Assembly (NCBI RefSeq): GCF_001006305.1
Contig: NZ_LBHJ01000003.1
Location: forward strand, 609,709-673,708
From: Silvibacterium bohemicum
Lineage (GTDB): Bacteria; Acidobacteriota; Terriglobia; Terriglobales; Acidobacteriaceae
DNA: 64,000 bases
Reading direction: 5' to 3'
The notes beneath the pieces are model-generated. The model was not told the origin of the DNA, did no database searches, and was given only the letters and a program-made list of their open reading frames with translations. The position numbers and the translations under genes were made by a program. Positions 18,345 through 27,308 of the stretch are shown piece by piece; positions within the stretch are counted from its first letter, which is position 1, and the number at the start of each line of letters is the position of its first letter.

Positions 18345-19403
18345 ATGAATACGATTAGAACGTCAAAAGAAATTGATTATGATCGCCGCCGTTTTTTGGG
18401 TGCTGCCGCCATGACAGTTGCCGCAGCGAACTTCGGTATAGGCAGTTCCGCCGACGCGCAGCCGGGTAAGGTCACAGCGACTGCTACTTATACCGCTCCT
18501 CACACGTCGTTCAGCTCTCTGAAGCAAATCACTGCAGGTCTGCTGAATGTCGGCTACGCGGAGGCCGGTCCCTCCGATGGCCCTGCCGTGATTCTTCTAC
18601 ATGGCTGGCCCTACGACATCTACAGCTTCGTCGACGTCACTGCCCTGTTGGCGTCGCACGGCTACCGAGTGATCGTCCCGTATCTACGCGGCTATGGAAC
18701 TACGACCTTCCTCTCCAGCGAAACGATGCGGAACGGCCAGCAATCGGTCGTCGCCGTCGACATCATCGCTCTGATGGATACACTGAAGATCCAGAAAGCC
18801 ATCGTCGCTGGCTTTGACTGGGGGGCGCGTACAGCCGACATCATGGCAGTGCTGTGGCCAGAACGCTGCAAGGCCCTGGTCTCCGTCAGCGGCTACCTGA
18901 TCGGGAGCCCGGCGGCCAACGAGGCCCCATTGCCGCCAAAGGCCGAACTCGCCTGGTGGTATCAGTTCTATTTCGCTACAGATCGCGGTCGCGCCGGCTA
19001 CGACAAGTACCGGCACGACTTTGCGAAGCTCATTTGGCAGCTCGCATCGCCGAAGTGGAACTTCGACGATGCCACCTTCAATCGCTCTGCGGCGGCCTTA
19101 GACAATCCGGACCACGTCGATATCGTGATTCACAACTACAGATGGAGAATTGGCTTGGCTAAGGGCGAGTCGCGATATGACGATTTGGAAAAGCGACTTG
19201 CGGGCGGTCCAGTCATCACCGTTCCTACCATCACCATGGAAGGCGATGCCAATGGTGCTCCCCACCCGGGCGACGCATCTTATCGCAGCAAATTCGTGGG
19301 CAGATATGAATACAGACTCATTAGCGGTGGCATCGGACACAACTTGCCCCAGGAAGCCCCACAAGAGTTTGCCAAAGCTGTAATCGACGTTGACGCGTAC
19401 TGA
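18345..19403 (+). CDS. Tat-exported alpha/beta hydrolase (dehalogenase/epoxide hydrolase-like)
   Basis: A 352-residue protein with a Tat signal peptide (DRRRFLGAAAMTVAAANFG, Ala-rich to ADAQ). The alpha/beta core carries the oxyanion motif LLHGWPYD, nucleophile Asp in VAGFDWGARTADIM and the C-terminal His in GGIGHNLPQE. Asp rather than Ser as nucleophile points to epoxide hydrolase or haloalkane dehalogenase chemistry; the substrate cannot be told. The ATG at 18345 follows a CAGGAGG ribosome site. Upstream 300 bp contain no gene and likely a promoter. Confidence 0.88.
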   Translation: MNTIRTSKEIDYDRRRFLGAAAMTVAAANFGIGSSADAQPGKVTATATYTAPHTSFSSLKQITAGLLNVGYAEAGPSDGPAVILLHGWPYDIYSFVDVTALLASHGYRVIVPYLRGYGTTTFLSSETMRNGQQSVVAVDIIALMDTLKIQKAIVAGFDWGARTADIMAVLWPERCKALVSVSGYLIGSPAANEAPLPPKAELAWWYQFYFATDRGRAGYDKYRHDFAKLIWQLASPKWNFDDATFNRSAAALDNPDHVDIVIHNYRWRIGLAKGESRYDDLEKRLAGGPVITVPTITMEGDANGAPHPGDASYRSKFVGRYEYRLISGGIGHNLPQEAPQEFAKAVIDVDAY

Positions 19404-19498
19404 CGCTGCCAATCGCCCTGCTATCCGGGCATTCTCTGCGCTAGCGCTTGTACGCAGAATGAATCTGACGATTGTTGAAAAGGAAGGAACAGCACACT

Positions 19499-20221
19499 AT
19501 GGATAAGAAGAAGACAGTAATTGTTACGGGAGCCTCACAAGGTATCGGAGCAGCCATTGTCCGGGCCTTGTTAGATCGAGGTTACAACGTAGTTGCGAAC
19601 TCCCGCAGCATCTCGAAGAGCGGCATCTCGCCGACCGCGAACCTGACTCTCGTGGATGGCGACATTGGCGATGTCGCGACAGCTGAGAGAGTGACAAAGA
19701 CTGCGTTATCCAGCTTCGGCTCGATCGATCACCTGGTCAACAGTGCCGGTATCTATACTTCGAAGCCCTTTACGGAGTACAGTGCTGACGATCTCCGCAG
19801 GTTTGTATCTACTAACCTCTACGGCTTCGTCTTTATTACTCAATTCGCAGTAAAGGAGATGCTTGCGCAAGGCGCCGGAGGTAGCGTAACCACTATAACC
19901 GCCGCTCTTGCCGACAACCCGCAGACCGGTGCTTCGGGCTCCATCCCAATGATCACGAAGGGCGGCCTCAACACGGTCACTCTAAGTCTGGCGAACGAAT
20001 ACGCGAAGCCGCGTATCCGCTTTAACGCTGTCGCGCCCGGTGTGGTCGATACGCCCATGCATGAGGATCATCCACAAGAGCTCCTGAAAACCCTTTCGCC
20101 GATGGGCACGATTGCCGCTGCGCAGGATGTCGCGGACGCAGTCGTTTATCTGATAGAAGCACGGTACGTGACCGGGGAGGTGCTGCATGTGGACGGCGGT
20201 GCACACGCAGGCCGATGGTAG
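19499..20221 (+). CDS. SDR-family protein lacking the catalytic Tyr
   Basis: A 240-residue Rossmann-fold protein: NAD(P)-binding TGASQGIG at residues 11-18, the NNAG equivalent LVNSAGIY, and C-terminal GEVLHVDGG. In place of the usual Y-x3-K active site it has IPMITKGGLN: the Lys is present but the position four residues earlier is Pro, not Tyr. A subfamily with similar TKGGLN sequences and no Tyr exists, so this is probably its native state rather than damage, but standard oxidoreductase activity is doubtful. RBS AAGGAAGGAA precedes the ATG at 19499. Co-directional with the neighbouring hydrolases. Ends in TAG. Confidence 0.85.
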   Translation: MDKKKTVIVTGASQGIGAAIVRALLDRGYNVVANSRSISKSGISPTANLTLVDGDIGDVATAERVTKTALSSFGSIDHLVNSAGIYTSKPFTEYSADDLRRFVSTNLYGFVFITQFAVKEMLAQGAGGSVTTITAALADNPQTGASGSIPMITKGGLNTVTLSLANEYAKPRIRFNAVAPGVVDTPMHEDHPQELLKTLSPMGTIAAAQDVADAVVYLIEARYVTGEVLHVDGGAHAGRW

Positions 20222-20246
20222 ACCGAATCACCGCACAGCCCCGCAG

Positions 20247-20267
20247 TCCTGAAGGTCGACTTCAGGA
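20247..20267 (+). terminator. Hairpin downstream of the SDR gene
   Basis: Seven-base perfect arms TCCTGAA and TTCAGGA around a 7-base loop, 26 bp after the SDR stop. No T-run follows, so termination strength is uncertain. Confidence 0.3.
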
Positions 20268-20395
20268 TCTCGGCGTCCGGCTTCCCACCGCGCTGACTCC
20301 CTTCGGTTCATACGTGGAAGCGATACAAACGGGAAACCTTTGAGTGTCCCGATCGAACTGGAGATTATCTTCGAACTCAATAAGTAGGAGGAAGC

Positions 20396-21355
20396 ATGCG
20401 CAAGATGAGACTAGTCCCTTTTACTCTGCCAGCTTTCGCGATTCTCCTCGCGATCATCCCAGGACTGAACGCACAAACAAGGGAAAGGGCTATGAATATC
20501 CAGATACTTTACCGCACTGTACAGGTAGATGGACTCAACATCTTTTATCGCGAGGCGGGACCGAAAGATGCCCCGGTTCTTCTACTCCTGCATGGATTAC
20601 CTTCATCGTCACGCATGTTTCAACCGCTATTGATCAGGCTCACGGACAAATACCGTCTAATCGCGCCTGACTACCCAGGCTTCGGTCACAGCGATTGGCC
20701 CGACCCGAAGCAGTTCGACTATACCTTTGACCACATCGCCCGCGTTATGGATGATTTCACGCAGGCTCTCGGCCTGACCAGCTACACGCTTTATATGCAG
20801 GATTACGGGGGGCCGGTGGGCTTTCGCATGGTGTTGGCACATCCGGAACGTGCCGAGGCCTTGATCGTTCAGGACGCTGTGGGGCATAACGAAGGACTGG
20901 GGGCCAACTGGGCAACGCGCCGTGCCTTCTGGGCCGATCGTCCGGCGCATGAAGAGGCGTTGCGAAAGAATCTGCTTTCCATCGCTGCCACGAAAACCCG
21001 CCACGTCGGAGACGATCTGAATGTGGAACTCTACGACCCTGATCTCTGGACGGACGAATACGCGTTTCTGAATAGCCCAGGCCAGGCGCAGATCCAAAGT
21101 GATTTGTTCTACGACTATCGCACCAACGTCGACGCATATCCCAAGTGGCAAGCCTGGATGCAGAAAACCCAGCCGAAACTTCTTGTACTTTGGGGAAAGC
21201 ACGACCTCTCCTTTGATTCCGGCGAACCCGAGCGCTACAGGAAAGATGTACCGAGCGCGGAAGTGCATGTACTGGATGCTGGTCACTTCGCACTCGATAC
21301 AAAGGCGGATGAGATTGCTGAACTTGTACTCAGGTTCATGAGCGCCAGGAATTGA
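20396..21355 (+). CDS. Secreted alpha/beta hydrolase (haloalkane dehalogenase-like)
   Basis: A 319-residue protein with a Sec signal peptide (MRKMRLVPFTLPAFAILLAIIPGLNAQ). The core shows FYREAGPKDAPVLLLLHGLPSSSRMF, APDYPGFGHSDWP, nucleophile Asp in YMQDYGGPVGFRM, an acid residue in LWGKHDLSF and the His in DAGHFALDTKADEIAE. It is a close paralogue of the Tat-exported hydrolase at 37889, sharing the FYREAGP...DYPGFGHS...DYGG/DFGGP layout. AGGAGG lies just before the ATG. Reaction likely hydrolytic dehalogenation or epoxide opening; unproven. Confidence 0.88.
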   Translation: MRKMRLVPFTLPAFAILLAIIPGLNAQTRERAMNIQILYRTVQVDGLNIFYREAGPKDAPVLLLLHGLPSSSRMFQPLLIRLTDKYRLIAPDYPGFGHSDWPDPKQFDYTFDHIARVMDDFTQALGLTSYTLYMQDYGGPVGFRMVLAHPERAEALIVQDAVGHNEGLGANWATRRAFWADRPAHEEALRKNLLSIAATKTRHVGDDLNVELYDPDLWTDEYAFLNSPGQAQIQSDLFYDYRTNVDAYPKWQAWMQKTQPKLLVLWGKHDLSFDSGEPERYRKDVPSAEVHVLDAGHFALDTKADEIAELVLRFMSARN

Positions 21356-21469
21356 TCGGTTTCTCAAGCATCAGGCATGAACACTGGCATGTTGGCCTGG
21401 GGTGTTTTTCGCTGTCGCATTTAGATTGCGCCAGCCTGACGTGCAGTCATCCAGGCAGTCGGCTCGTTT

Positions 21470-24400
21470 TCAGGAGTCAGTCGAGTTGGACGTCAGACCC
21501 ATCCATTTCAAGATGGATTTGATCGCGGGCAACTTTCGGCGGCTGGAAGTTGCCCTAAGGTAGATGATGCTGCCGGGAACAACCAGTTTGATCTCCGTCC
21601 CGGAGACCGCAGAAGTTTCGAATGTTAGTTTGGCCATGATGCGGCCTGCCCGTTCCCGCATCCCCTGCAGCCCAAAATGTCCTTCCTTACCCTCATCCAC
21701 GATGGCAGGGTCAATGCCGACGCCATCGTCATGTACGCCCAGGATGAGATTCTCCGCGTATGTGAGCTCGACTTGAAGATTAGCGGCTTTTGAGTGGACG
21801 CACGCGTTGCGGATCGCCTCATACCCGATCCGGTAGACCTCATCGCGAACGATGGGGTGCATTTCGCTGACCTCACCAACCACGGAAAACTTGGCTTCCA
21901 TAGAGCCGTGTATCCGACACTCTTCAATCGAACGTCGGAAGGCTTCTGCAAGATCGTTCGTCTCTGTGGTCGATGTGCGCAACGAGTTCAGGGCTGCCCG
22001 GCCTTCCTCCGTTGCCTGTCCCATCCAGACCGATACCTGTTCCATGGCGCCACGCATTCGGACGGAATCGGCTGACTGTTTTAGCGCGGAATCCGCCACC
22101 AGTTTGGTCCCCTGGATGGTCTGTAGAAGTGTGTCATGAAAATCCCGGGCGATGCGAGTGCGTTCTGACAAACGCTCGTCGAAGCGGTCAGACATGGACT
22201 TTGCAATCTGCCGCATGCGCAGCCGGTAGAGAATCCACAAGATTAAGAAACCAATAGTGGCGCAGAGCGCGTAGAACCAGGTGGTCTGATACCAGGCAGG
22301 CGCGATTGTGAACTCCACATTGGCACCCACATTGTTCCAAATTCCGTCATTATTACAGGCGATGACGCGGAAACGATAATGACGAGGGCTAAGGTTGGTA
22401 TAAAAGGCCTCGCGGCGCGTTCCGGCATCCTTCCAGTCCTTATCTGAACCTTCCAGCTTGTATTTGAAAAGAACTCGCTCCGGCAGGGACAAGCTTAGTG
22501 CGGTGTAACTGACTTGAACGTTTGCCGTGTGCGCAGGGAGTCGCAGATCGTCCTTTTGCACCTGAGGCAAATCATCCGCTGACACGGAGGTGATCGAGAT
22601 GGGCGGCGGAAGGGTATTTTTAGGAATCCAATTTGGGTCGACCCAGGCGAGGCCTGTTGTTGAAGTGAACCAGATCCGCCCGTCCGTTCCCTCGATCGCC
22701 TTTGGATATGGGCCTGTAGCCTCGGCTTGCCCGGGAAGGCCATCGGAGGAATCGAACCGCTTCCATTGAAAGCGATAGGAGGGATCCCGTAATGCATGTT
22801 CTGCCTCATGCTTGGAGACGTGAATCACCCCGCCCGCCGTATTGAGCCAAAGTCCCTCGCTCCCGGCATCGACAATTCCCGTAACATCCTCTAAAGCACC
22901 CAAACCAGCCGACTTGATGAGGCGGAAGTGACCCCTGTCTATCAGAAGTAAACCACCTGCACCACCTGCCCAAATCTCTTGCGGAGCGTGCTCGGCGAAG
23001 GCCTTGACGTTATTTAGACGGCTATCCTTGGCGAGATAGTCCACAATGCTTCCTTTGTCCATCGTGATAATGTCACCCTGGTAGGTGGATACCCAGATAC
23101 GCCCCGTGCTATCGGAAAACATGTTGAGAACGTGCTGCTTTGCCACTTCCGGTGGAGTTGGCCATACTTTCCATCGGTGATGATCCAAAGAGAAGAAACC
23201 ATAACCGCTGGCAAAGGCCCACAGTGTTCCGAACCGATCACCCGCTACTTCCCAGGTGCCGAAGCTGCCAGAGAGACCCTCTGGAGACTTCGCCATTTGT
23301 CGGAATCTGCCCTCCTTCCACTGTGCAAGGGAATTCCCCATCAGCCAGGTGACGCCGGCAAAATCTCTATAAGGTTTGAAGGCGTCGGCTGGGACAAGGG
23401 ACAGATTCTTCGAGCGGCTATGTATTCGACCAACATAATTAGAACTGACGGCAGCCCAGATATCTCCGTTGTCAGCCGGCGCGATTGCCGTTTGAACGAT
23501 CGATTTCGGCAGGACAACTGGAACCAGTGCGGTATCGCGGAACTGGTCCAGTCCATCCCGCGTTGCGACCCAGATATTTCCCTCCCGGTCTTCGAGTATG
23601 GGAGTGCAGTTGTCGGCGCTCAAACCGTCCTTTGAAGTGAACCGCTGCAGAGCGTCACTGGTCTTCGAAATCGGTCGGTCCCTCAGCCCGTCAGGATGCG
23701 GAACGCGGACGACTCCCAAACTATCCGTGGTCGTCCAAAGACTTCCGTTGTGGTCAAACATGATGCGTACTGTGCCGCTAATCTCAATCACGAGTGAACG
23801 TTCGCTGGGACATTTTGAATGAGCCCCTCTAAGCGTATCCGCCTCGCATTTAGCGATCGTGGCGGATTTCGTGCTCACGGACGTCCCAATGGCCCGGACA
23901 TAGCCCGCATTGTCTGACAGCCATATTGTGCCGTCCGGGGCCTCAGCAATCGATAGAGAAAAACCTGCAAATGCACCCGTCGGTTCAAATCGCTTTGATC
24001 CCTGCTTGAGATAAAGGATGGTTGAGTTGACGCCGACCCAAAGAGTTCCTCGGCTATCCACAAACAATACTCGTGAAGTCATGTGCGGTACGTCTTCCGG
24101 GAAGTCCCAATTCTTGCCGACATGTTCCCATCGCGTACCGTTGAAGCGTATGACGCCACTCTCGGTGTTTGCCCAAATGGTGCCTTCGTGGTCCTGAACG
24201 ATGTCGGTGGGGTTCCATGTTACGCCGTCAGTCTTGCCGTAGCACTTGACGTTGCCGTTCCGCAGGACACAGATCTTGCCGTTGTGTGCATAAGCGATCC
24301 ACAAACTGCCATCTGGGAGTGCAAGCAGGCTACGCACTATGTCTTCTGAGGGTTTGTCTCCCGATCTCGGCACATACCGTTCAAAGTGAACGCCATCGAA

Positions 24401-24604
24401 TCGAAAGAGCCCGGTGTCAGAGCCTAACCACAGAAATCCATCTCGGGTTTGTGCCAGAGCCCGCGTGTGGCCAGGATAACCTTGTGTTTGGCTCCATGAC
24501 CGGTGCGCAAGCTGGTGGATGTCACGGTCCGGATTGAGCGCATTTGCAGTCGCTACGAGCCATAGAAGGAAGGAGCAGATCGAAAGTGTACGAACGACCT
24601 TCAT
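21470..24604 (-). CDS. Two-component sensor histidine kinase with beta-propeller sensor
   Basis: A 1044-residue membrane sensor. After a signal peptide (MKVVRTLSICSFLLWLVATANA) come about 700 residues of periplasmic two-component propeller repeats (e.g. DGFLWLGSDTGLFRFDG, REGNIWVATRDGLDQF), then a Y_Y_Y domain (VLFKYKLEGSDKDWKDAG, SPRHYRFRVIACNNDG), a single transmembrane helix (WFYALCATIGFLILWILYRL), and a HisKA_3 dimerisation domain with phospho-acceptor His 823 (RIARDFHDTLLQTIQ) plus a HATPase domain (VHDDGVGIDPAI, GHFGLQGMRERA). The start at 24604 is chosen because the signal peptide begins there. It is preceded by its likely partner, the NarL-type regulator at 24756, 151 bp upstream on the same strand. 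Hybrid sugar- or polysaccharide-sensing is common in this class, but the ligand here is unknown. Confidence 0.92.
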   Translation of the reverse strand: MKVVRTLSICSFLLWLVATANALNPDRDIHQLAHRSWSQTQGYPGHTRALAQTRDGFLWLGSDTGLFRFDGVHFERYVPRSGDKPSEDIVRSLLALPDGSLWIAYAHNGKICVLRNGNVKCYGKTDGVTWNPTDIVQDHEGTIWANTESGVIRFNGTRWEHVGKNWDFPEDVPHMTSRVLFVDSRGTLWVGVNSTILYLKQGSKRFEPTGAFAGFSLSIAEAPDGTIWLSDNAGYVRAIGTSVSTKSATIAKCEADTLRGAHSKCPSERSLVIEISGTVRIMFDHNGSLWTTTDSLGVVRVPHPDGLRDRPISKTSDALQRFTSKDGLSADNCTPILEDREGNIWVATRDGLDQFRDTALVPVVLPKSIVQTAIAPADNGDIWAAVSSNYVGRIHSRSKNLSLVPADAFKPYRDFAGVTWLMGNSLAQWKEGRFRQMAKSPEGLSGSFGTWEVAGDRFGTLWAFASGYGFFSLDHHRWKVWPTPPEVAKQHVLNMFSDSTGRIWVSTYQGDIITMDKGSIVDYLAKDSRLNNVKAFAEHAPQEIWAGGAGGLLLIDRGHFRLIKSAGLGALEDVTGIVDAGSEGLWLNTAGGVIHVSKHEAEHALRDPSYRFQWKRFDSSDGLPGQAEATGPYPKAIEGTDGRIWFTSTTGLAWVDPNWIPKNTLPPPISITSVSADDLPQVQKDDLRLPAHTANVQVSYTALSLSLPERVLFKYKLEGSDKDWKDAGTRREAFYTNLSPRHYRFRVIACNNDGIWNNVGANVEFTIAPAWYQTTWFYALCATIGFLILWILYRLRMRQIAKSMSDRFDERLSERTRIARDFHDTLLQTIQGTKLVADSALKQSADSVRMRGAMEQVSVWMGQATEEGRAALNSLRTSTTETNDLAEAFRRSIEECRIHGSMEAKFSVVGEVSEMHPIVRDEVYRIGYEAIRNACVHSKAANLQVELTYAENLILGVHDDGVGIDPAIVDEGKEGHFGLQGMRERAGRIMAKLTFETSAVSGTEIKLVVPGSIIYLRATSSRRKLPAIKSILKWMGLTSNSTDS

Positions 24605-24755
24605 CGGTATTCCTTCGGTCACAACACCATAGAGATCCAGCAAAGGCTTGAACGCATTGGTTGTTGGCCCTATTCACGATATCGTGTTGCCTTGGTCTTC
24701 AACACACCACAAACTGGAGCTGTGGCCCTACAGTTCTTAGTGGGTAGGAGCGTCA

Positions 24756-25385
24756 TCAGATTTGCAGCAGACCACGTCGCAACGCGATCGTGACTGCATG
24801 GGTTCGGTCATTGGCCCGAAGTTTTCCCATCAGATTCTTGATGTGAAAATTGACCGTATTTTCCGAAATGGTGAGTTGATCGGCAATCTGTTTGTTGCGA
24901 TAACCGTCTCGAATCAGACGAAGAACTTCCAATTCCCGGGCCGTCAGATCGTCGTCCCCCATATACTCGGCGAGGCGAGCGGCCACCTCTGGTGGGATGT
25001 GCCGCCGGCCAGAGTGAACGGACCGTATGATGTCCAGCAGTTCCTCCATCGGCATGCTCTTGAGGATGTAAGCCGAGGCGCCAGCGCGCATGGCCCGCTG
25101 AATGTCAGCATCGCCGTCGGAGGTCGTCAGCATGATGACACGAGCCTGCGGAAACTCTCCACGGATAGAGATCAGGACATCAGTGCCATTGGCTCCAGGA
25201 AGGCGGAGATCCATCAAAGTGACGTCGGGCCGGTGATTGCGAAACTCCGCTATAGCCTGCACTCCGTTGACAGCATGCGCCACCAGGATCATATCCGGCT
25301 CACAATCGATCATCGCCCTCAGTCCTTCACGGAAGACCGGATGATCTTCTACGCAGAGGATGCGGATCGAACCGGAAGCGGGCAT
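24756..25385 (-). CDS. NarL/LuxR-type response regulator
   Basis: A 209-residue cytosolic regulator. Receiver domain: acidic pair in CVEDHP, phospho-acceptor Asp 59 in VTLMDLRLPG, Thr/Lys at MLTTSD and YILKSMP. The C-terminal LuxR-type helix-turn-helix is LTARELEVLRLIRDGYRNKQIADQLTISENTVNFHIKNLM. It lies upstream of the propeller kinase on the same strand and is almost certainly its cognate regulator because HisKA_3 kinases pair with NarL-type proteins. Confidence 0.93.
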   Translation of the reverse strand: MPASGSIRILCVEDHPVFREGLRAMIDCEPDMILVAHAVNGVQAIAEFRNHRPDVTLMDLRLPGANGTDVLISIRGEFPQARVIMLTTSDGDADIQRAMRAGASAYILKSMPMEELLDIIRSVHSGRRHIPPEVAARLAEYMGDDDLTARELEVLRLIRDGYRNKQIADQLTISENTVNFHIKNLMGKLRANDRTHAVTIALRRGLLQI

Positions 25386-25620
25386 GGCTATTACCTCTAT
25401 TCGGAGAGCTTTGAGGACAATTTAAATTGTAGCCGCTGTTCTTCTTTCTCTAACAATTCCGCCGCCTCGCTACCCACTGAAATTTGTAGTGCGATCGCTA
25501 CCACAACTGGTGTCGCGCAAAACAACGATCCCATTCACTCTTGTGGTGAGCCTCGGTGACGAGCCTGTGTACCTCGCACCGTTGCCGATTCCCAGGTGCT
25601 GCCTGGTTGCAGGAGGGGAT

Positions 25621-26349
25621 ATGAGTTCAGCCGCTATTACCGCAGTTCCTACAGCAAATATACCGGGGCCAATACGTGCATTCAGAGGGGGCTCCGACCC
25701 GCGAAGCACACATGACCCACGCACAGTTTTCGTAGTTGACGACGACATCGATACTCGGCAATCGTTGGAACTGTTGATCTGCTCGCAGGGCTGGCAACCC
25801 CAGACCTGCGGCTCAGCTCAGGAATTTCTCGCCCGAGGGCGCCCGTTTGTTCCTAGCTGCCTGATCCTGGCCTTTTCTTCCACGGATTCGAGCTGCCTCG
25901 AAGTTCAAAAGCGGATCGCCAGAGAATGCGCTGAGATATCTATTATCGTTATTGCCGACTACGGAGATATTCCAACAACTGTGCAAGCCATGAAGGCCGG
26001 GGCCGTTGACTTTCTCGTGAAGCCATTGAGCGAAGAACTATTGGTGGCCGCAATTTGTCAAAGCTTCGTGCGTAGCCGTGCCAGTTTTGATCGCGGGATG
26101 GAAATGCGCGATCTTCGGAATCGCCACGCTTCGCTTACCCCGCGGGAACAACAAGTCATGGTTTTGGTAGTCTCCGGTTTGCTGAACAAGCAGGTCGGTG
26201 CAGAGCTAGGCATCAGCGAAATCACAGTCAAAGCTCACCGTGGACAGGTCATGCAAAAGATGAAGGCAGCGTCTTTCGCTCACTTAATGAATATGGCGTC
26301 GAAACTTCGCATGACGAGGTCCATGACACCAGGCGCCATCTCAGCGTGA
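25621..26349 (+). CDS. FixJ-like regulator with a degenerate receiver domain
   Basis: A 242-residue protein with a receiver-like N-terminal domain and a LuxR-type HTH (LTPREQQVMVLVVSGLLNKQVGAELGISEITVKAHRGQVM). The receiver keeps the acidic cluster (VFVVDDDIDTRQ) and the Lys (VDFLVKPLSEELL), but the phospho-acceptor position reads CLILAFSS, with Ala at residue 84 where FixJ proteins have Asp. Canonical phosphorylation is therefore unlikely; it may be constitutive or controlled by another input. Start at 25621 is supported by AGGAGGGG just upstream. Divergent from the NarL-type gene across 235 bp. Confidence 0.88.
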   Translation: MSSAAITAVPTANIPGPIRAFRGGSDPRSTHDPRTVFVVDDDIDTRQSLELLICSQGWQPQTCGSAQEFLARGRPFVPSCLILAFSSTDSSCLEVQKRIARECAEISIIVIADYGDIPTTVQAMKAGAVDFLVKPLSEELLVAAICQSFVRSRASFDRGMEMRDLRNRHASLTPREQQVMVLVVSGLLNKQVGAELGISEITVKAHRGQVMQKMKAASFAHLMNMASKLRMTRSMTPGAISA

Positions 26350-26481
26350 TGATCGAACGCGCATGTACTCGACGTTGAGCTGTCTCAGCCCACTGGAGTT
26401 CACGAACCTCTCGATCGACAGCACCACACAGAAGCTGCCATACGAACGCGCCGTCTACTGTAAGTAATCTGGGTCGGGTCG

Positions 26482-26808
26482 CTGCCCGTGAATGCTGAAT
26501 ACCGCGCGAAGCAGTTCTACGCGAACCTGGGGTAGAGGCTCGACGCCGGCTTTGCTTTCGATAATGGTTTCCGGGTTGTCCAGTTCACGCCACATGGTTC
26601 AGAGTGTTCGGTGCAATTTGGCACGAACATCACTTCGGCCGCGCCGGGCTCGGCGCAAGGCTCCTACCTGATCGTCTCCGACATTGTGGCGGCGCAGGCC
26701 GAAAGAGAACTCCGGCGAATGCACGCCAACTACGACCAGACCCTGGTCCTTGTATCTATCAGCCCCGGCGCGCACGTAGGGGAGTTGGCGTCTCCGGCCG
26801 GACGTTAG
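26482..26808 (+). pseudogene. Glyoxalase/VOC-family protein remnant
   Basis: One frame reads RAKQFYANLG, TAG, then RLDAGFAFDNGFRVVQFTP, ECSVQFGTNITSAAPGSAQGSYLIVSDIVAA, the sequence of a common vicinal-oxygen-chelate domain protein. The TAG at 26533-26535 falls on the conserved Trp of LGWRLDA. The N-terminal strand and the C-terminal part after DIVAAQ are lost or diverged. 26809-27308 has no gene I can support apart from a short frame ending at 27273 that I do not recognise. Confidence 0.75.
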
Positions 26809-27308
26809 CGTCAATTTTTGACGTTTGGTGTCGTGACCCCTAGCGGCACGATTGGCGCCGGAACGCAAGTTACTATAAGTTCGGAATAAGTTCGGGATTT
26901 TTTTCAGGCTCGCAAAGAAAAATGCTTCTTTGGGCCACGTTTCGGGTTATTATCTCCTCACGACGGGCGGTACGCTCAAAACAGCCAGATTCACCATCGT
27001 CTGCTTCATTAAAGCCTTACTTGCAACTTTCCTTTCTGCGTAAAGCACGACCTCAAAATTACTTACCAAAGATACTATCTCGCGATAGCCGTCGGTGGAG
27101 CCATAGTTATATCTAAAGTTAGTCGAAGCTAGTGCTTAGGCAACATGGCTTTAACATTTGGCGGTACATCCAGCCCTTGAAGGAGAGTTGGCTAAGGTAT
27201 TGCGCCAAGAATTGGAGAGACTGTCTGCAGATGATGCGGATACGGGGATGTCCGTCCCGATTTCCGAGCTTTAACACTAGATATTCATTCAAGAACTAAG
27301 AGGAACGG

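Noticed and set aside
3535-20221. Idea that TAG (or TGA) codes for Trp in this organism
   Set aside because: TAG ends intact genes at natural C-termini (gadB at 3535-3537, YceI at 18018-18020, SDR at 20219-20221) and TGA ends many others, so the four Trp-to-stop changes are best read as lesions or errors.
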